A stretch of DNA of 64,000 bases from Bradyrhizobium sp. SZCCT0231 (GTDB taxonomy: Bacteria; Pseudomonadota; Alphaproteobacteria; Rhizobiales; Xanthobacteraceae): contig NZ_JAFCKP010000001.1 of NCBI RefSeq assembly GCF_018130245.1, positions 372,001 to 436,000 on the forward strand, written 5' to 3'. Each line of letters starts with the position of its first letter. Within the stretch, counting starts at the first letter, position 1. This document shows positions 8,498 to 16,824 of the stretch, piece by piece. A program made the position numbers and the translations under genes. The notes under the pieces are model-generated. The model did no database searches. It saw only the letters and a program-made list of their open reading frames with translations, and had not been told where the DNA came from.

Positions 8498-9157
8498 CTA
8501 GTCGCCCGAATAGCGCTGCTCGGCCCAGGGATCGCCGCGGTTATGATAGCCGCGGACTTCCCAGAAACCAGGCGCGTCCTCGGTCAGGAATTCGATGGCC
8601 TGGAGCCATTTCGCGCTCTTCCAGAAATAAAGGTGCGGCACCACCAGCCGCACCGGGCCGCCATGCTCCTCCGTCAGCGGCTGGCCGAACCAGCTGTGGG
8701 CGAGCAGCGCGTCTTCGGCGGCAAAATCCTCCAGCGCGAGATTGGTGGTGTAGCCGTCATAGGAATGCAGCACGACGAAGCGGGCGTCCTCGCGCGGCTG
8801 GCAGGCTGCGAGCAGGTCGCGCGTCGCGAGCCCCTCCCATTCATTGTCGTAGCGCGACCAGGTCGTGACGCAATGGATGTCCGAGGTGAACCGCGCCTGC
8901 TTCTGTGCGATGAACTCGTCGAAGGTCCAGAACACGGGAGTCTCGACCGCGCCATAGACGTCGAGTCGCCACCGCTCGCGCGATATCGGCGGCACGACCC
9001 CGAGATCGAGCACCGGCCAGTCCTTGGTGAGATGCTGCCCGGGTGGAAGCCGCTGATCCTCCGGCCGCGTGATCTTCCCTGTGAGAAAGCGGCCCTCGCG
9101 CGCCCACTTCTCCTTGGTGCGCGTCAGCTTGCTGTCGGATGGCGTCTCGTCGGTCAT
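8498..9157 (-). CDS. Sulfite oxidase-like molybdopterin oxidoreductase (soluble, MsrP/YedY-related fold)
   Basis: 219 residues. The pattern SDIHCVTTWS with Cys96 is the expected molybdenum-coordinating cysteine of the sulfite oxidase/YedY fold, and GGPVRLVVPHLYFWKSAKW is the typical C-terminal cofactor-binding segment. There is no twin-arginine or Sec signal, so it appears cytoplasmic, unlike periplasmic MsrP. Physiological substrate unknown. It sits between the P450 gene and the hydrolase-OsmC gene on the same strand. Confidence 0.85.
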   Translation of the reverse strand: MTDETPSDSKLTRTKEKWAREGRFLTGKITRPEDQRLPPGQHLTKDWPVLDLGVVPPISRERWRLDVYGAVETPVFWTFDEFIAQKQARFTSDIHCVTTWSRYDNEWEGLATRDLLAACQPREDARFVVLHSYDGYTTNLALEDFAAEDALLAHSWFGQPLTEEHGGPVRLVVPHLYFWKSAKWLQAIEFLTEDAPGFWEVRGYHNRGDPWAEQRYSGD

Positions 9158-9245
9158 GGCCTACTCGTGGCGATGCATGGCGGAGGCGTGCTTGGTGTCG
9201 CGCATGCCATGAAAGGCCTGTCCACTTCCTTTGCCTTGGGAAGGC

Positions 9246-10469
9246 CTACATCGCCTTTCCGAGCAGAAATGGCAACTGGCGGGGGCCTCTCACCGTGCCC
9301 TGTGACCAGGTCACCGTGCCTGCCGGATCGAGCCGGAAGTCGGGAATCCGCTTCAGCCATTCCTCCAGCGCAACCTGCATTTCCATGCGTGCAAGGTTGG
9401 AACCGACACAGCGGTGAATGCCGAGGCCGAAGGCCGCGTGGCGATTCTCGCGCCGGTCGATCACGACTTTGTCAGCGTCCGGAAACATCTTGGGGTCGCG
9501 GTTGGCGGCCGGGAAGGACAACAGCACCATGTTGCCTGCCTTGACCGGGCAGCCCGAAATCGTCGTCTCCTTGACCACCTCGCGCGCCATCGTCACCGGC
9601 GAATAGGCGCGCAGCAGCTCCTCCACCGCCGTCGGGATCAGCCCGGGCTCGGCGATCAGCCGCTCGCGGTCGGCCGGCGTCTTCGCAAGATGCCACAGCG
9701 ACGAGCCGATCGCGCTCCAGGTGGTGTCGATGCCGGCGATCAGCAGCAGGCGCAGCGAGCCCAGCACGTGGGTGTCCTCGAGCGGATTGCCGTTCTTGTC
9801 CCTCGCGTTCATCAGGTAGGAGATCAGGTCGTCGGTGGGATTGTTCTTGCGCGCCTCGATGTGGTCGCCGAAATAGGCCGTCATCTCCTGCACGGCCTGG
9901 AGCAGCTTGCTCTCATCCTTGATGCCGAGCTCGAGGATCATGTGAATCCAATTGATGAAGAGGTCGCTGTCGCTTTCGGGGATGCCGAGCATGTGCGCGA
10001 TCGCCCGAACCGGGATGTAATTGCTGTAGCGCGCGGCGGCGTCGACCTTGCCGTCGGCGATGAAGCCGTCGATCAGCTCGTTGCAGATAGCGCGGACCCG
10101 CGGCTCGAGCTTCATCATCGCATCCGGCGTGAACGGCGGCAGCAACAATTGCTTGGCCGGCTTGTGCTCCGGCGGATCGGACGTGATCGGCGGGGCCGCG
10201 TTCCTGCTGGTGATTTCCGGCCGCACGTCACGGACGATGATGCGGCGTGAGGAGAAGTGCTCGGTGTCGTTGGCGATCTCGCGCACGGCTTCATAGGTCG
10301 TCGGCAGGTAGCAGCCGAGGAACCGTTTCGTGTGCACCACGGGACCTACGGCCCGCAGCTCATCCCAGATCGGAAAGGGGTCCTCCGTCCATTGCGGGTC
10401 GGTGTGGTCGAAATCGTGGACCCAGTCGGTGACGGGCGGATGGGCGACAGGCTGGTTGACGTCGGACAT
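9246..10469 (-). CDS. Cytochrome P450
   Basis: 407 residues, a typical bacterial class I P450. The heme loop FGLGIHRCVG contains the thiolate ligand at Cys354; the I-helix oxygen-activation motif AGIDTTW is at 245-251; the ExxR pair falls in EELLRAYS at about 284-287. The substrate is not predictable. A small ferredoxin gene lies 57 bp upstream on the same strand and probably supplies electrons; no ferredoxin reductase is encoded nearby. Confidence 0.93.
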   Translation of the reverse strand: MSDVNQPVAHPPVTDWVHDFDHTDPQWTEDPFPIWDELRAVGPVVHTKRFLGCYLPTTYEAVREIANDTEHFSSRRIIVRDVRPEITSRNAAPPITSDPPEHKPAKQLLLPPFTPDAMMKLEPRVRAICNELIDGFIADGKVDAAARYSNYIPVRAIAHMLGIPESDSDLFINWIHMILELGIKDESKLLQAVQEMTAYFGDHIEARKNNPTDDLISYLMNARDKNGNPLEDTHVLGSLRLLLIAGIDTTWSAIGSSLWHLAKTPADRERLIAEPGLIPTAVEELLRAYSPVTMAREVVKETTISGCPVKAGNMVLLSFPAANRDPKMFPDADKVVIDRRENRHAAFGLGIHRCVGSNLARMEMQVALEEWLKRIPDFRLDPAGTVTWSQGTVRGPRQLPFLLGKAM

Positions 10470-10526
10470 GGCAGGGAATCCCTTGGCTCGTGTTCGCTGA
10501 AAGCACGCGGGGCGGCTGCGGCCGCG

Positions 10527-10736
10527 CTACTCCTCGATCACATCGATTGCGATTTCCGGGCAGTTGGATTTCGCAAGCCAGGCCTTGTCCTCGAGCCCCG
10601 GCGGGACAGTGCCGTCGCCGGCTTCGTGCGCGTTGCCATATTCGTCGAGCTCGAAAAGTTCCGGCGCGAGCGCCTTGCAGCGGGCATGGCCCTGGCATTT
10701 GTCGGGATTGACGTGAACCTTCAGTTGCTCTGCCAT
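10527..10736 (-). CDS. P450-partner ferredoxin with CxxHxxC motif
   Basis: 69 residues. The cluster motif reads CQGHARC (residues 14-20) with a later CP at 59-60, so the second position, normally Cys, is His17. Such CxxHxxC...CP ferredoxins are known beside P450 genes in Rhodopseudomonas and actinobacteria. The protein is short and acidic at its C-terminus, suitable for docking. It is the first gene of the P450 group, just inside a good promoter, and diverges from the TetR gene. Confidence 0.9.
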   Translation of the reverse strand: MAEQLKVHVNPDKCQGHARCKALAPELFELDEYGNAHEAGDGTVPPGLEDKAWLAKSNCPEIAIDVIEE

Positions 10737-10806
10737 TGCGGCTTCCTTGGTCGTGTGCGCGCGAGGGCCCGAAGGCGGCGCGTTTCCTCATGTGAGTTCC
10801 ATTTAA

Positions 10807-10846
10807 GTTATATCCTATTACATTCGCGGCGGGCTTCCCCTGTCAA
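10807..10846 (-). promoter_or_regulatory. Promoter of the ferredoxin-P450 group with possible TetR operator
   Basis: Reading leftward, TTGACA (10846-10841) and TGTAAT (10822-10817) are 18 bp apart, a near-consensus sigma-70 promoter. An imperfect palindrome GTTATA-TCC-TATTAC (10807-10821) overlaps the -10 box, a sensible place for the divergent TetR protein to bind. Confidence 0.5.
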
Positions 10847-10873
10847 GCGCAAACTTATAGGCTTCGCCTCAAC

Positions 10874-11521
10874 ATGCGTTCACGAACAGCCCGCAAGCCC
10901 GAGACGAGCTACCACCATGGCGATCTTCGCGATGCGTTGATCAAGGCTGCGCTGCACGAGGCGGAGCGGGGCGGCGCCGAGGCGATCAGCATCAAGGCGC
11001 TCGCGAAGCAGCTCGGCGTCTCGCAGCCGGCGCCATACCGGCATTTTGCCGACCGCGAGGCGCTGCTCGCGGCGGTCACCGCGGAGGCGTTCCGGCAACT
11101 CTCGGCGCTCTTACGCGAAGCAATGGCAAGGCCGTCGAAGCAGTCGAAACTCTCGCGACTCGCGCAGGCGACGCTCGATTTCGGTCTGCGCCGAAATGGC
11201 ATCTACCGCTTGATGTTCGCTTCGCGCACGGTGTCCTGCGCGGCCAAGGGCAGCGAGCTGCACGAGGCGACGCGGGAGACCTTTGCGCTCGTGATCGAAG
11301 CTTTGGAGGCGCCCGCTGTCGGCTACTTGCGCGAACGGCAGGCGCTCAAGATCTGGGCGGCGCTGCACGGCGTCGTGATGCTGGCCGAGCAGGGCCTGTT
11401 CACCGGTGAGGCGGCGCACGCCACGCGCGAGGAGCTGGTCGAGGATTTCGTCAACGAGACGAAGGCTGCGCTTGCGGTCGCCATCAAGGACGTCCAGCGT
11501 CGAAAAAAGGCCGGCGCTTAA
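10874..11521 (+). CDS. TetR/AcrR family transcriptional regulator
   Basis: 215 residues. The N-terminal helix-turn-helix is clear: ISIKALAKQLGVSQPAPYRHFADREALL at roughly residues 36-63, with the typical YRHF-D-E pattern. The C-terminal domain resembles the TetR_C_13-type ligand domain (LRRNGIYRLMFAS). It is divergent from the ferredoxin-P450 group and probably represses it. Its TAA stop overlaps the stop of the convergent downstream gene inside a TTAA. Confidence 0.9.
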   Translation: MRSRTARKPETSYHHGDLRDALIKAALHEAERGGAEAISIKALAKQLGVSQPAPYRHFADREALLAAVTAEAFRQLSALLREAMARPSKQSKLSRLAQATLDFGLRRNGIYRLMFASRTVSCAAKGSELHEATRETFALVIEALEAPAVGYLRERQALKIWAALHGVVMLAEQGLFTGEAAHATREELVEDFVNETKAALAVAIKDVQRRKKAGA

Positions 11522-12168
11522 GCCTGCGCCTTCAGCAGGCCCATCAGCTTCTCGACAGCGCTGTCCGGCGTCGTCACGACGGGACGGCCGGTGGCCTCCG
11601 CAACCAGCGGCGCAGTCGCCGCGATGCTGAATTGCGCGAGCGCGATGACGTCGCAATTGCGCAGGTCCATCGACGCTTCGACGATCAGCCGGTCATGTGT
11701 GGCGCGGTCGCCGCGGTCGAGCGCGGCCAGCGCGCCTTCGGCAAGTTTCGGCACGATCTGGACCGAAGCGGGAAACTCGGGCGGCATCGACGCCAGCGTC
11801 GGCGGAAAGGTCGAGAGCAGGCCGATGCGCTGACCCATGGTCACCGCCCTCTCGATCATGGCCTCGTTCGGCTTCAGCACCGGCATCGCCGCATGCGCGC
11901 GCGCGACCGCCTCGATGCAGGGGCCGAAGGCGGAGCAAGTGAACAAAATCGCGTTGGCCCCCGTTGCCGCCGCATAATCGCCGAGCGCGAGGAAACGCTC
12001 GGTCATGGCGGCGTTGAGCTGGCCGTCGCGTGCCAGATCCGCCGACAGGCTGTCGTCGAGCAGGTTCATCAGCCGCGCCTCGGGCCACGCCTTCACGAAT
12101 GCCGCTTCGATCGGCGCGATGGAGTGCTTGAGAGCGTGGATGAGGGCGATGCGAGGGGGCGTCGTCAT
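11518..12168 (-). CDS. Aspartate/glutamate racemase superfamily (AroM/hydantoin racemase-like) protein
   Basis: 216 residues. Two pseudo-symmetric halves typical of the Asp/Glu racemase fold are visible. The N-terminal cysteine lies in AILFTCSAFGPC near residue 77; the second half has DVIALAQFSIAA where many relatives carry the second catalytic Cys, here apparently Gln or absent. It may therefore be a decarboxylase- or isomerase-like member rather than a true racemase. It lies downstream of the aapJ group with a repeat element in between. Confidence 0.72.
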   Translation of the reverse strand: MTTPPRIALIHALKHSIAPIEAAFVKAWPEARLMNLLDDSLSADLARDGQLNAAMTERFLALGDYAAATGANAILFTCSAFGPCIEAVARAHAAMPVLKPNEAMIERAVTMGQRIGLLSTFPPTLASMPPEFPASVQIVPKLAEGALAALDRGDRATHDRLIVEASMDLRNCDVIALAQFSIAATAPLVAEATGRPVVTTPDSAVEKLMGLLKAQA

Positions 12169-12193
12169 TGAAAGTGACTACCTGGTAGGTCTC

Positions 12194-12299
12194 GTGCCCC
12201 GGACGCAGCGCAATGCGCAGTATTGCGCTGCAGAGCCGGGGCCTATTGTGGTCGCTGGGTCCCGGCTCTGCGCAGCAGCGCGTCCGGGACATGGGGCAC
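12194..12299. repeat. Palindromic intergenic element, CCCCGGACGC family
   Basis: GTGCCCCGGACGC at the left is mirrored by GCGTCCGGGA and GGGGCAC at the right, with an inner pair GCAGAGCCGGG / CCCGGCTCTGC. It can form a large branched hairpin between aapJ and the racemase-like gene. A related copy is at 19610-19773 and a broken one at 45199-45223. Confidence 0.8.
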
Positions 12300-12301
12300 C
12301 T

Positions 12302-13312
12302 TTACTTGAGCGGCACCGCGTACATCAAGCCGCCCTTGCTCCAGAGGCCGTTGAGGCCGCGATCGAGCTTGAGCGGGCTGGCCTTGCCGACATTGCGCTC
12401 GTAGATCTCGCCGTAATTGCCGCCGGCCTTGATCGCCGTGACCAGCCATTTGTTGTCGAGCCCGAGCCGCGAGCCGAGGTCGCCGGAGGCACCGAGCAGC
12501 CGCTGGATCGCGGGCGTCTGCGACTTCGTCATCTCATCCACATTGGCTTGCGTGACGCCGAGCTCCTCGGCCTCGATCAGGCCGTAGTGCAGCCAGGTGA
12601 TGATGTCGCTCCAGACCTCGTCACCGTTGCGGGTGAAGGGGCCGAGCGGCTCCTTGCTGATGGTCTGCGGCAGCACGACGTAGTCGGCCGGGGTCGGCGC
12701 CGCGGTGGTCACCGCGCCGGCCAGCGCGGAGGCGTCCTGGGTCATGGCGTCGCAGCGGCCGCCGAAGAAGGTCTGGTACATGGTGTCGACGCGGTCGAAC
12801 ACCAGCGGCTTCCAGTCGATGCCGTTGGCGCGTCCGTAATCGCCGAGCGTGACCTCGTGCGTGGTGCCCTGCGCGACGCAGACGGTGGCGCCCTTGAGGT
12901 CCTTCAGCTCCTTTACGCCGAGGTCCTTCTTCACCACGAAACCTTGGCCGTCGTAGAAGTTGACCGGGCCCTGTCGCAGGCCCAGCGTGACGCCGCGCAA
13001 ATAGGTCTGCGTCGAGTTGCGGTAGAGCACGTCGATCTCGCCCGATTGCAGCGCGGTGAAGCGGTTCTGAGCCGTCAGCGAGACGTAGCGCACCTTGTTG
13101 GGGTCGCCGAGCACGCCGGCCGCGAGTGCGCGGCAATAGTCGACGTCGAGACCCTTGTAATTGCCTTGCGAGTCCGGCGCCGAGAAGCCGGCAAAGCCGG
13201 CGCTGACGCCGCACACCAGCGTGCCGCGGCTCTTCACCGTGTCCAGCGTCGCCGCCGACGCGATCACCGTCGATGCCGCGAGCACGCTCGCTGCGATAAC
13301 CACTTTCCTCAT
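12302..13312 (-). CDS. aapJ: General L-amino acid ABC transporter, periplasmic binding protein (AapJ-like)
   Basis: 336 residues with a cleavable signal peptide ending near SAA at about residue 21. The mature start TLDTVKSRGTLVCGVSAGFA and the internal LDVDYCRALAAGVLG are typical of AapJ/BztA. It captures polar amino acids for the AapQM permeases. A strong GAGGGGAG ribosome site precedes it. It lies 12 bp after the aminotransferase gene on the opposite strand from aapQM, unlike the standard aapJQMP order. Confidence 0.9.
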   Translation of the reverse strand: MRKVVIAASVLAASTVIASAATLDTVKSRGTLVCGVSAGFAGFSAPDSQGNYKGLDVDYCRALAAGVLGDPNKVRYVSLTAQNRFTALQSGEIDVLYRNSTQTYLRGVTLGLRQGPVNFYDGQGFVVKKDLGVKELKDLKGATVCVAQGTTHEVTLGDYGRANGIDWKPLVFDRVDTMYQTFFGGRCDAMTQDASALAGAVTTAAPTPADYVVLPQTISKEPLGPFTRNGDEVWSDIITWLHYGLIEAEELGVTQANVDEMTKSQTPAIQRLLGASGDLGSRLGLDNKWLVTAIKAGGNYGEIYERNVGKASPLKLDRGLNGLWSKGGLMYAVPLK

Positions 13313-13324
13313 ACTACTCTCCCC

Positions 13325-14674
13325 TCAGTGATTGACACTACGCAACACGTTGTCGACGGCGGTGCCGAGCTTGTCGACGATCTGATCGATCTCGGCAGCC
13401 GAGGCGATGTAGGGTGGCGCCAGCAGCACGTGGTCGCCGCGCACGCCGTCGACGGTGCCGCCGCCCGGATAGCAGCCGAGGCCGCCAGCGAAGGCCTCCG
13501 CCTTGATCTTCTGGTGCAGCTTGAGCGCCGGATCGAACGAGGCGCGGCTAGCGCGATCGGCGACCAGCTCGATCGCCCAGAACAGGCCGCGGCCCCTGAT
13601 GTCGCCGACATGGCGGTGATTGCCGAAGCGTTCGGTGAGGCGCTGCTCGAGCTGCTTGCCGCGTTCCTTCACGCGGTCGAGCAGGCCGTCCTCGCGGATC
13701 ACGTCCTGCACCGCGAGCGCCGCCGCGCAGGCGAGGGGATGCGCAAGGTAGGTATGGCCGTGCTGGAATGCGCCCGAGCCCGCGCGGATGGTGTCGATGA
13801 TCTTCCCGCTCGCAAGCATCGCGCCGATCGGCTGGTAGCCACCGCCGAGACCTTTTGCGATCGCCTGGATATCGGGGGCCACACCCTCCTGCTCCCAGGC
13901 GTGCGTCGTGCCGGTGCGGCCCATGCCGCACATCACTTCGTCGAGGATCAGCAGCGCGCCATGCCGGTCGCAGATCTCGCGCACCGCCTTGAAGTAGCCG
14001 TCCGGTGCGGTCACGGCGCCGGCGGTGGCGCCGACGACAGGCTCGGCGAGGAACGCCGCCACGGTGTCGGGGCCGAGTCGCTGAAACTCGGCTTCGAGTT
14101 CGGCAGCGAGGCGCGCGACGAACTGCGCATCCGACTCGCCCTCGCGCTTCTCGTGATAGGCGAAGGCCGGCGTCACATGGCTGAAGGCGGCAGAGAGCAG
14201 CGGCGCATACGGGGCGCGTCGCCAGGCGTTACCGCCGGCGGCGAGCGCGCCGAGTGTGTTGCCGTGATAACTCTGCCGCCGCGCGATGAAGTGTTGCCGC
14301 TGCGACTCGCCCCGCTCGATGAAATACTGCCGCGCCAGCTTGATGCTGGCTTCGATCGCCTCCGATCCGCCGCTGACGAAATAGGCGTAGGCGAGCCCGC
14401 CCGGCTCGTGCCCGACCAGTGTTTCAGCAAGTGCTTCCGCCGGCTCGGAGGAGAAGAAAGCAGTATGCGCATAGGCGAGGGTGGACGCCTGCTTGGCCAT
14501 CGCCGCGATCACGCGCGGATGCTGATGGCCGAGGCAGGAGACCGCCGCGCCGCCGGAGGCATCGATGATGCGGCGGCCGCCCTCGGCGAAGAGATAGACG
14601 CCTTCGCCGCCGATCGCCTTGGGCGGCGTTTCGCGTAGCGAGCGATGCAGCACGCGGCTGGTGCGAGTGCTCAT
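13325..14674 (-). CDS. Class III PLP-dependent aminotransferase
   Basis: 449 residues with the fold-type I class III pattern: FVSGGSEAIEASIKLARQY at about 99-117, LILDEVMCGMGRTG with the cofactor-binding Asp at about 246, and the Schiff-base lysine in AIAKGLGGGYQPIG at Lys274. Such enzymes transaminate omega- or beta-amino acids; the exact substrate is unknown. It starts three bases after the RpiR gene and is followed by aapJ, so regulator, enzyme and binding protein form one transcript. Confidence 0.9.
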   Translation of the reverse strand: MSTRTSRVLHRSLRETPPKAIGGEGVYLFAEGGRRIIDASGGAAVSCLGHQHPRVIAAMAKQASTLAYAHTAFFSSEPAEALAETLVGHEPGGLAYAYFVSGGSEAIEASIKLARQYFIERGESQRQHFIARRQSYHGNTLGALAAGGNAWRRAPYAPLLSAAFSHVTPAFAYHEKREGESDAQFVARLAAELEAEFQRLGPDTVAAFLAEPVVGATAGAVTAPDGYFKAVREICDRHGALLILDEVMCGMGRTGTTHAWEQEGVAPDIQAIAKGLGGGYQPIGAMLASGKIIDTIRAGSGAFQHGHTYLAHPLACAAALAVQDVIREDGLLDRVKERGKQLEQRLTERFGNHRHVGDIRGRGLFWAIELVADRASRASFDPALKLHQKIKAEAFAGGLGCYPGGGTVDGVRGDHVLLAPPYIASAAEIDQIVDKLGTAVDNVLRSVNH

Positions 14675-14677
14675 GGG

Positions 14678-15550
14678 TCAACCTTTCTCCGAGACGTAGG
14701 TGGAGGCCGCGGCAAGCCGCGCCTCGGTATTTTCCAGACGCGTTTTCGCGGCGGCGCCGCCGAGCGAGAACGTGACCGCCGCGAGCGACTGTGCGATCGC
14801 GATCGCGCCGGTGAGGCTCGGGAAGAAGCCGGGAGAGGAAGCCGCCTCGAACAGCAGCACGTGGTCGGCACCCTCGGCCATCGGTGCCGCGAGGCTATCG
14901 GCGATCGCGATCAACGTCGCGCCGCTGCGATGAGCGGCCTGCGCGACGCGGACGCTCACATGCGTGTAAGGCAGGAAGCCGATGACGATGACGGCTTCGC
15001 CGGGACGGAACGCGCCGAGATCGAGGTCGTCGGGCCCGGACGTGCCGACGATCTGCACCTGCTCGGGACGGAACAAGCGCAGCTCGTAGTTTAGGAGTTC
15101 CGCGACGCTGCGGCAGCTGCGATAGCCGGCGATCCAGATCCGCTTGGCATCGTGCAGCGCGCGCGCCGCTTCCGCGATCGGCTGGGCCGGGATGCGCGGA
15201 AGGCCGGCGGCCTCGGCCTCGAGCTTGTCGATGACGAGAGCGACATCGGCGTTCGGGCCATGGCGCCGGCCTCTTGTGCGGCCGGAGAAGGGCGCGGTCT
15301 GCGACGGCCGCCGCGCCTCGGTCAGCGCCGCACGCAGTTCGTCCCAGCCGGAATAGCCGATCGCCTTGGCAAGCCGCGTGAACGCGGCTGGATCGGCGCC
15401 GGCTTCGGCAGCGAGATCGCGCATCGAGCGGGTGGTGGCGTCGTAATCATTGGCAGCGACGAAGCGGCCGACCTCCTGCAAGCGCAGGGGGAGCGATGGC
15501 AATGCGATGCGCAGTTCGCTCAGGGGCGAGGATTTCGCGGGCTCGGCCAT
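14678..15550 (-). CDS. MurR/RpiR family transcriptional regulator
   Basis: 290 residues: an N-terminal HTH_6 domain (ESQ-like RLQEVGRFVAANDYDATTRSM, residues about 20-75) and a C-terminal SIS domain (IWIAGYRSCRSVAELLNYEL; VIVIGFLPYTHVSVRVAQAA). SIS domains usually sense phosphosugars, but relatives next to amino-acid genes are known. The ATG at 15550 was chosen because the longer frame runs through the divergent promoter. It heads the leftward aminotransferase-aapJ transcript and is divergent from aapQ. Confidence 0.88.
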   Translation of the reverse strand: MAEPAKSSPLSELRIALPSLPLRLQEVGRFVAANDYDATTRSMRDLAAEAGADPAAFTRLAKAIGYSGWDELRAALTEARRPSQTAPFSGRTRGRRHGPNADVALVIDKLEAEAAGLPRIPAQPIAEAARALHDAKRIWIAGYRSCRSVAELLNYELRLFRPEQVQIVGTSGPDDLDLGAFRPGEAVIVIGFLPYTHVSVRVAQAAHRSGATLIAIADSLAAPMAEGADHVLLFEAASSPGFFPSLTGAIAIAQSLAAVTFSLGGAAAKTRLENTEARLAAASTYVSEKG

Positions 15551-15557
15551 GAAACAT

Positions 15558-15588
15558 TTGTTGCATGAATTGGAGTTTGGTGCAACAG
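15558..15588. promoter_or_regulatory. Inverted repeat in the RpiR-aapQ divergent region, likely operator
   Basis: TGTTGCA (15559-15565) and TGCAACA (15581-15587) are perfect 7-bp arms 15 bp apart, 8 bp upstream of the regulator start and about 50 bp before aapQ. Spacing of roughly two helical turns and position between divergent units suit autoregulation by the RpiR protein. Not tested. Confidence 0.5.
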
Positions 15589-15637
15589 TTGACGTGCGCC
15601 GCCGGAAATCGCTGCATTTGAGAAGGATTTTTGCGCT

Positions 15638-16822
15638 GTGACCGCCGATCATCCCAGGCCGCCGCCGCGCCGCCGCCTCTTCGCGCTCGGGCGCAACGAA
15701 TTGAAGGGCCTGTTCTGGCAGGTCCTGGTGGTCGGAATCGCCGTCGCAGTAATCGCCTTCCTCTGGTCCAACACCGTCACCAACCTGTCGGCCCGGCGCA
15801 TCACGACCGGCTTCGCCTTTCTCGGCCGTGAGGCCGGCATGCCGATTGCCGACAGCCTGCTCGCCTACAATCCTGGGGATACCTACTTCTGGGCGTTCGT
15901 CGTCGGCGTCGCCAACACCTTGCGCGTCGCCGTGATCGGCATCGTTCTCGCGACGATCTTGGGTACGCTGATCGGCATCTCCAGGCTGTCGACCAACTGG
16001 CTGTTGTCACGGCTTGCCGCCGTCTATGTCGAAACGCTCCGCGACATCCCGCTGCTGCTCCAACTCCTGTTCTGGTACGTGCTGATGCAGGCTCTGCCGG
16101 CCGCACGCGCGGCGTGGCGGCCGATCGAGGGTGTGTTCCTGTCCAATCGCGGCCTGATTTTGCCGGCGATCCCGTTCGGGCCGTCGCAGCTCGCGGTGCT
16201 CGGCACTGCGGTGCTGGGTTGCGCGGTGTTCTATCTCATCCGGCGATGGCTGATCGCGCAGCAGATGCGCGACGGCAAGCCGCGGCCGGCCTGGCCGTTC
16301 GCGCTCGGCCTCATTGTCGTGGTGCCGGCGGCGGTCTCGCTGGTGCTCGGCGTGTCCTGGACGATCGAGTGGCCGCAGCTGCGCGGCTTCAATTTCGTCG
16401 GTGGGCTGACGCTCGCGCCGGAATATTTCGCGCTGCTGATCGCGCTCGTGACCTACACCTCGGCCTTCATCGCCGAGATCGTCCGCAGCGGCATCCAGTC
16501 GGTGCCGCGCGGGCAGTGGGATGCTGCCAACGCACTCGGCCTGCGCCGCAGCTTCATGCTGCGGCAGATCATCCTGCCGCAGGCGCTGCGCGTGATCGTG
16601 CCGCCGATGACGAGTCAGTATCTCAACCTGACCAAGAACTCCTCGCTCGCCGTCGCGATCGGCTACCAGGACGTGGTCTCGATCGCCAACACCACGCTGA
16701 ACCAGACCGGGCAGGCGATCGAGGCGATCGCGTTGATCATGGCGGTGTTCCTGACCATCAGCCTTTCGATCAGCTTCTTCATGAACTGGTACAATGCGCG
16801 CATCGCGCTGGTGGAGCGCTGA
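15638..16822 (+). CDS. aapQ: General L-amino acid ABC transporter permease AapQ
   Basis: 394 residues, GTG start. The first span follows residue 25, then about seven more; the insert between spans 3 and 4 is typical of AapQ. The ABC permease EAA loop reads AANALGLRRSFMLRQIILPQ near residue 300. With AapM it forms the membrane channel for polar amino acids. The stop is two bases before the aapM ATG. No ATPase gene follows the pair. Confidence 0.92.
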   Translation: MTADHPRPPPRRRLFALGRNELKGLFWQVLVVGIAVAVIAFLWSNTVTNLSARRITTGFAFLGREAGMPIADSLLAYNPGDTYFWAFVVGVANTLRVAVIGIVLATILGTLIGISRLSTNWLLSRLAAVYVETLRDIPLLLQLLFWYVLMQALPAARAAWRPIEGVFLSNRGLILPAIPFGPSQLAVLGTAVLGCAVFYLIRRWLIAQQMRDGKPRPAWPFALGLIVVVPAAVSLVLGVSWTIEWPQLRGFNFVGGLTLAPEYFALLIALVTYTSAFIAEIVRSGIQSVPRGQWDAANALGLRRSFMLRQIILPQALRVIVPPMTSQYLNLTKNSSLAVAIGYQDVVSIANTTLNQTGQAIEAIALIMAVFLTISLSISFFMNWYNARIALVER

Positions 16823-16824
16823 GC

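Noticed and set aside
12005-14638. Very long plus-strand open frame (877 codons) antisense to aapJ and the aminotransferase
   Set aside because: It mirrors the codon pattern of strong genes on the other strand, has no family resemblance and is low-complexity Arg/Ala/Gly-rich; a high-GC shadow.
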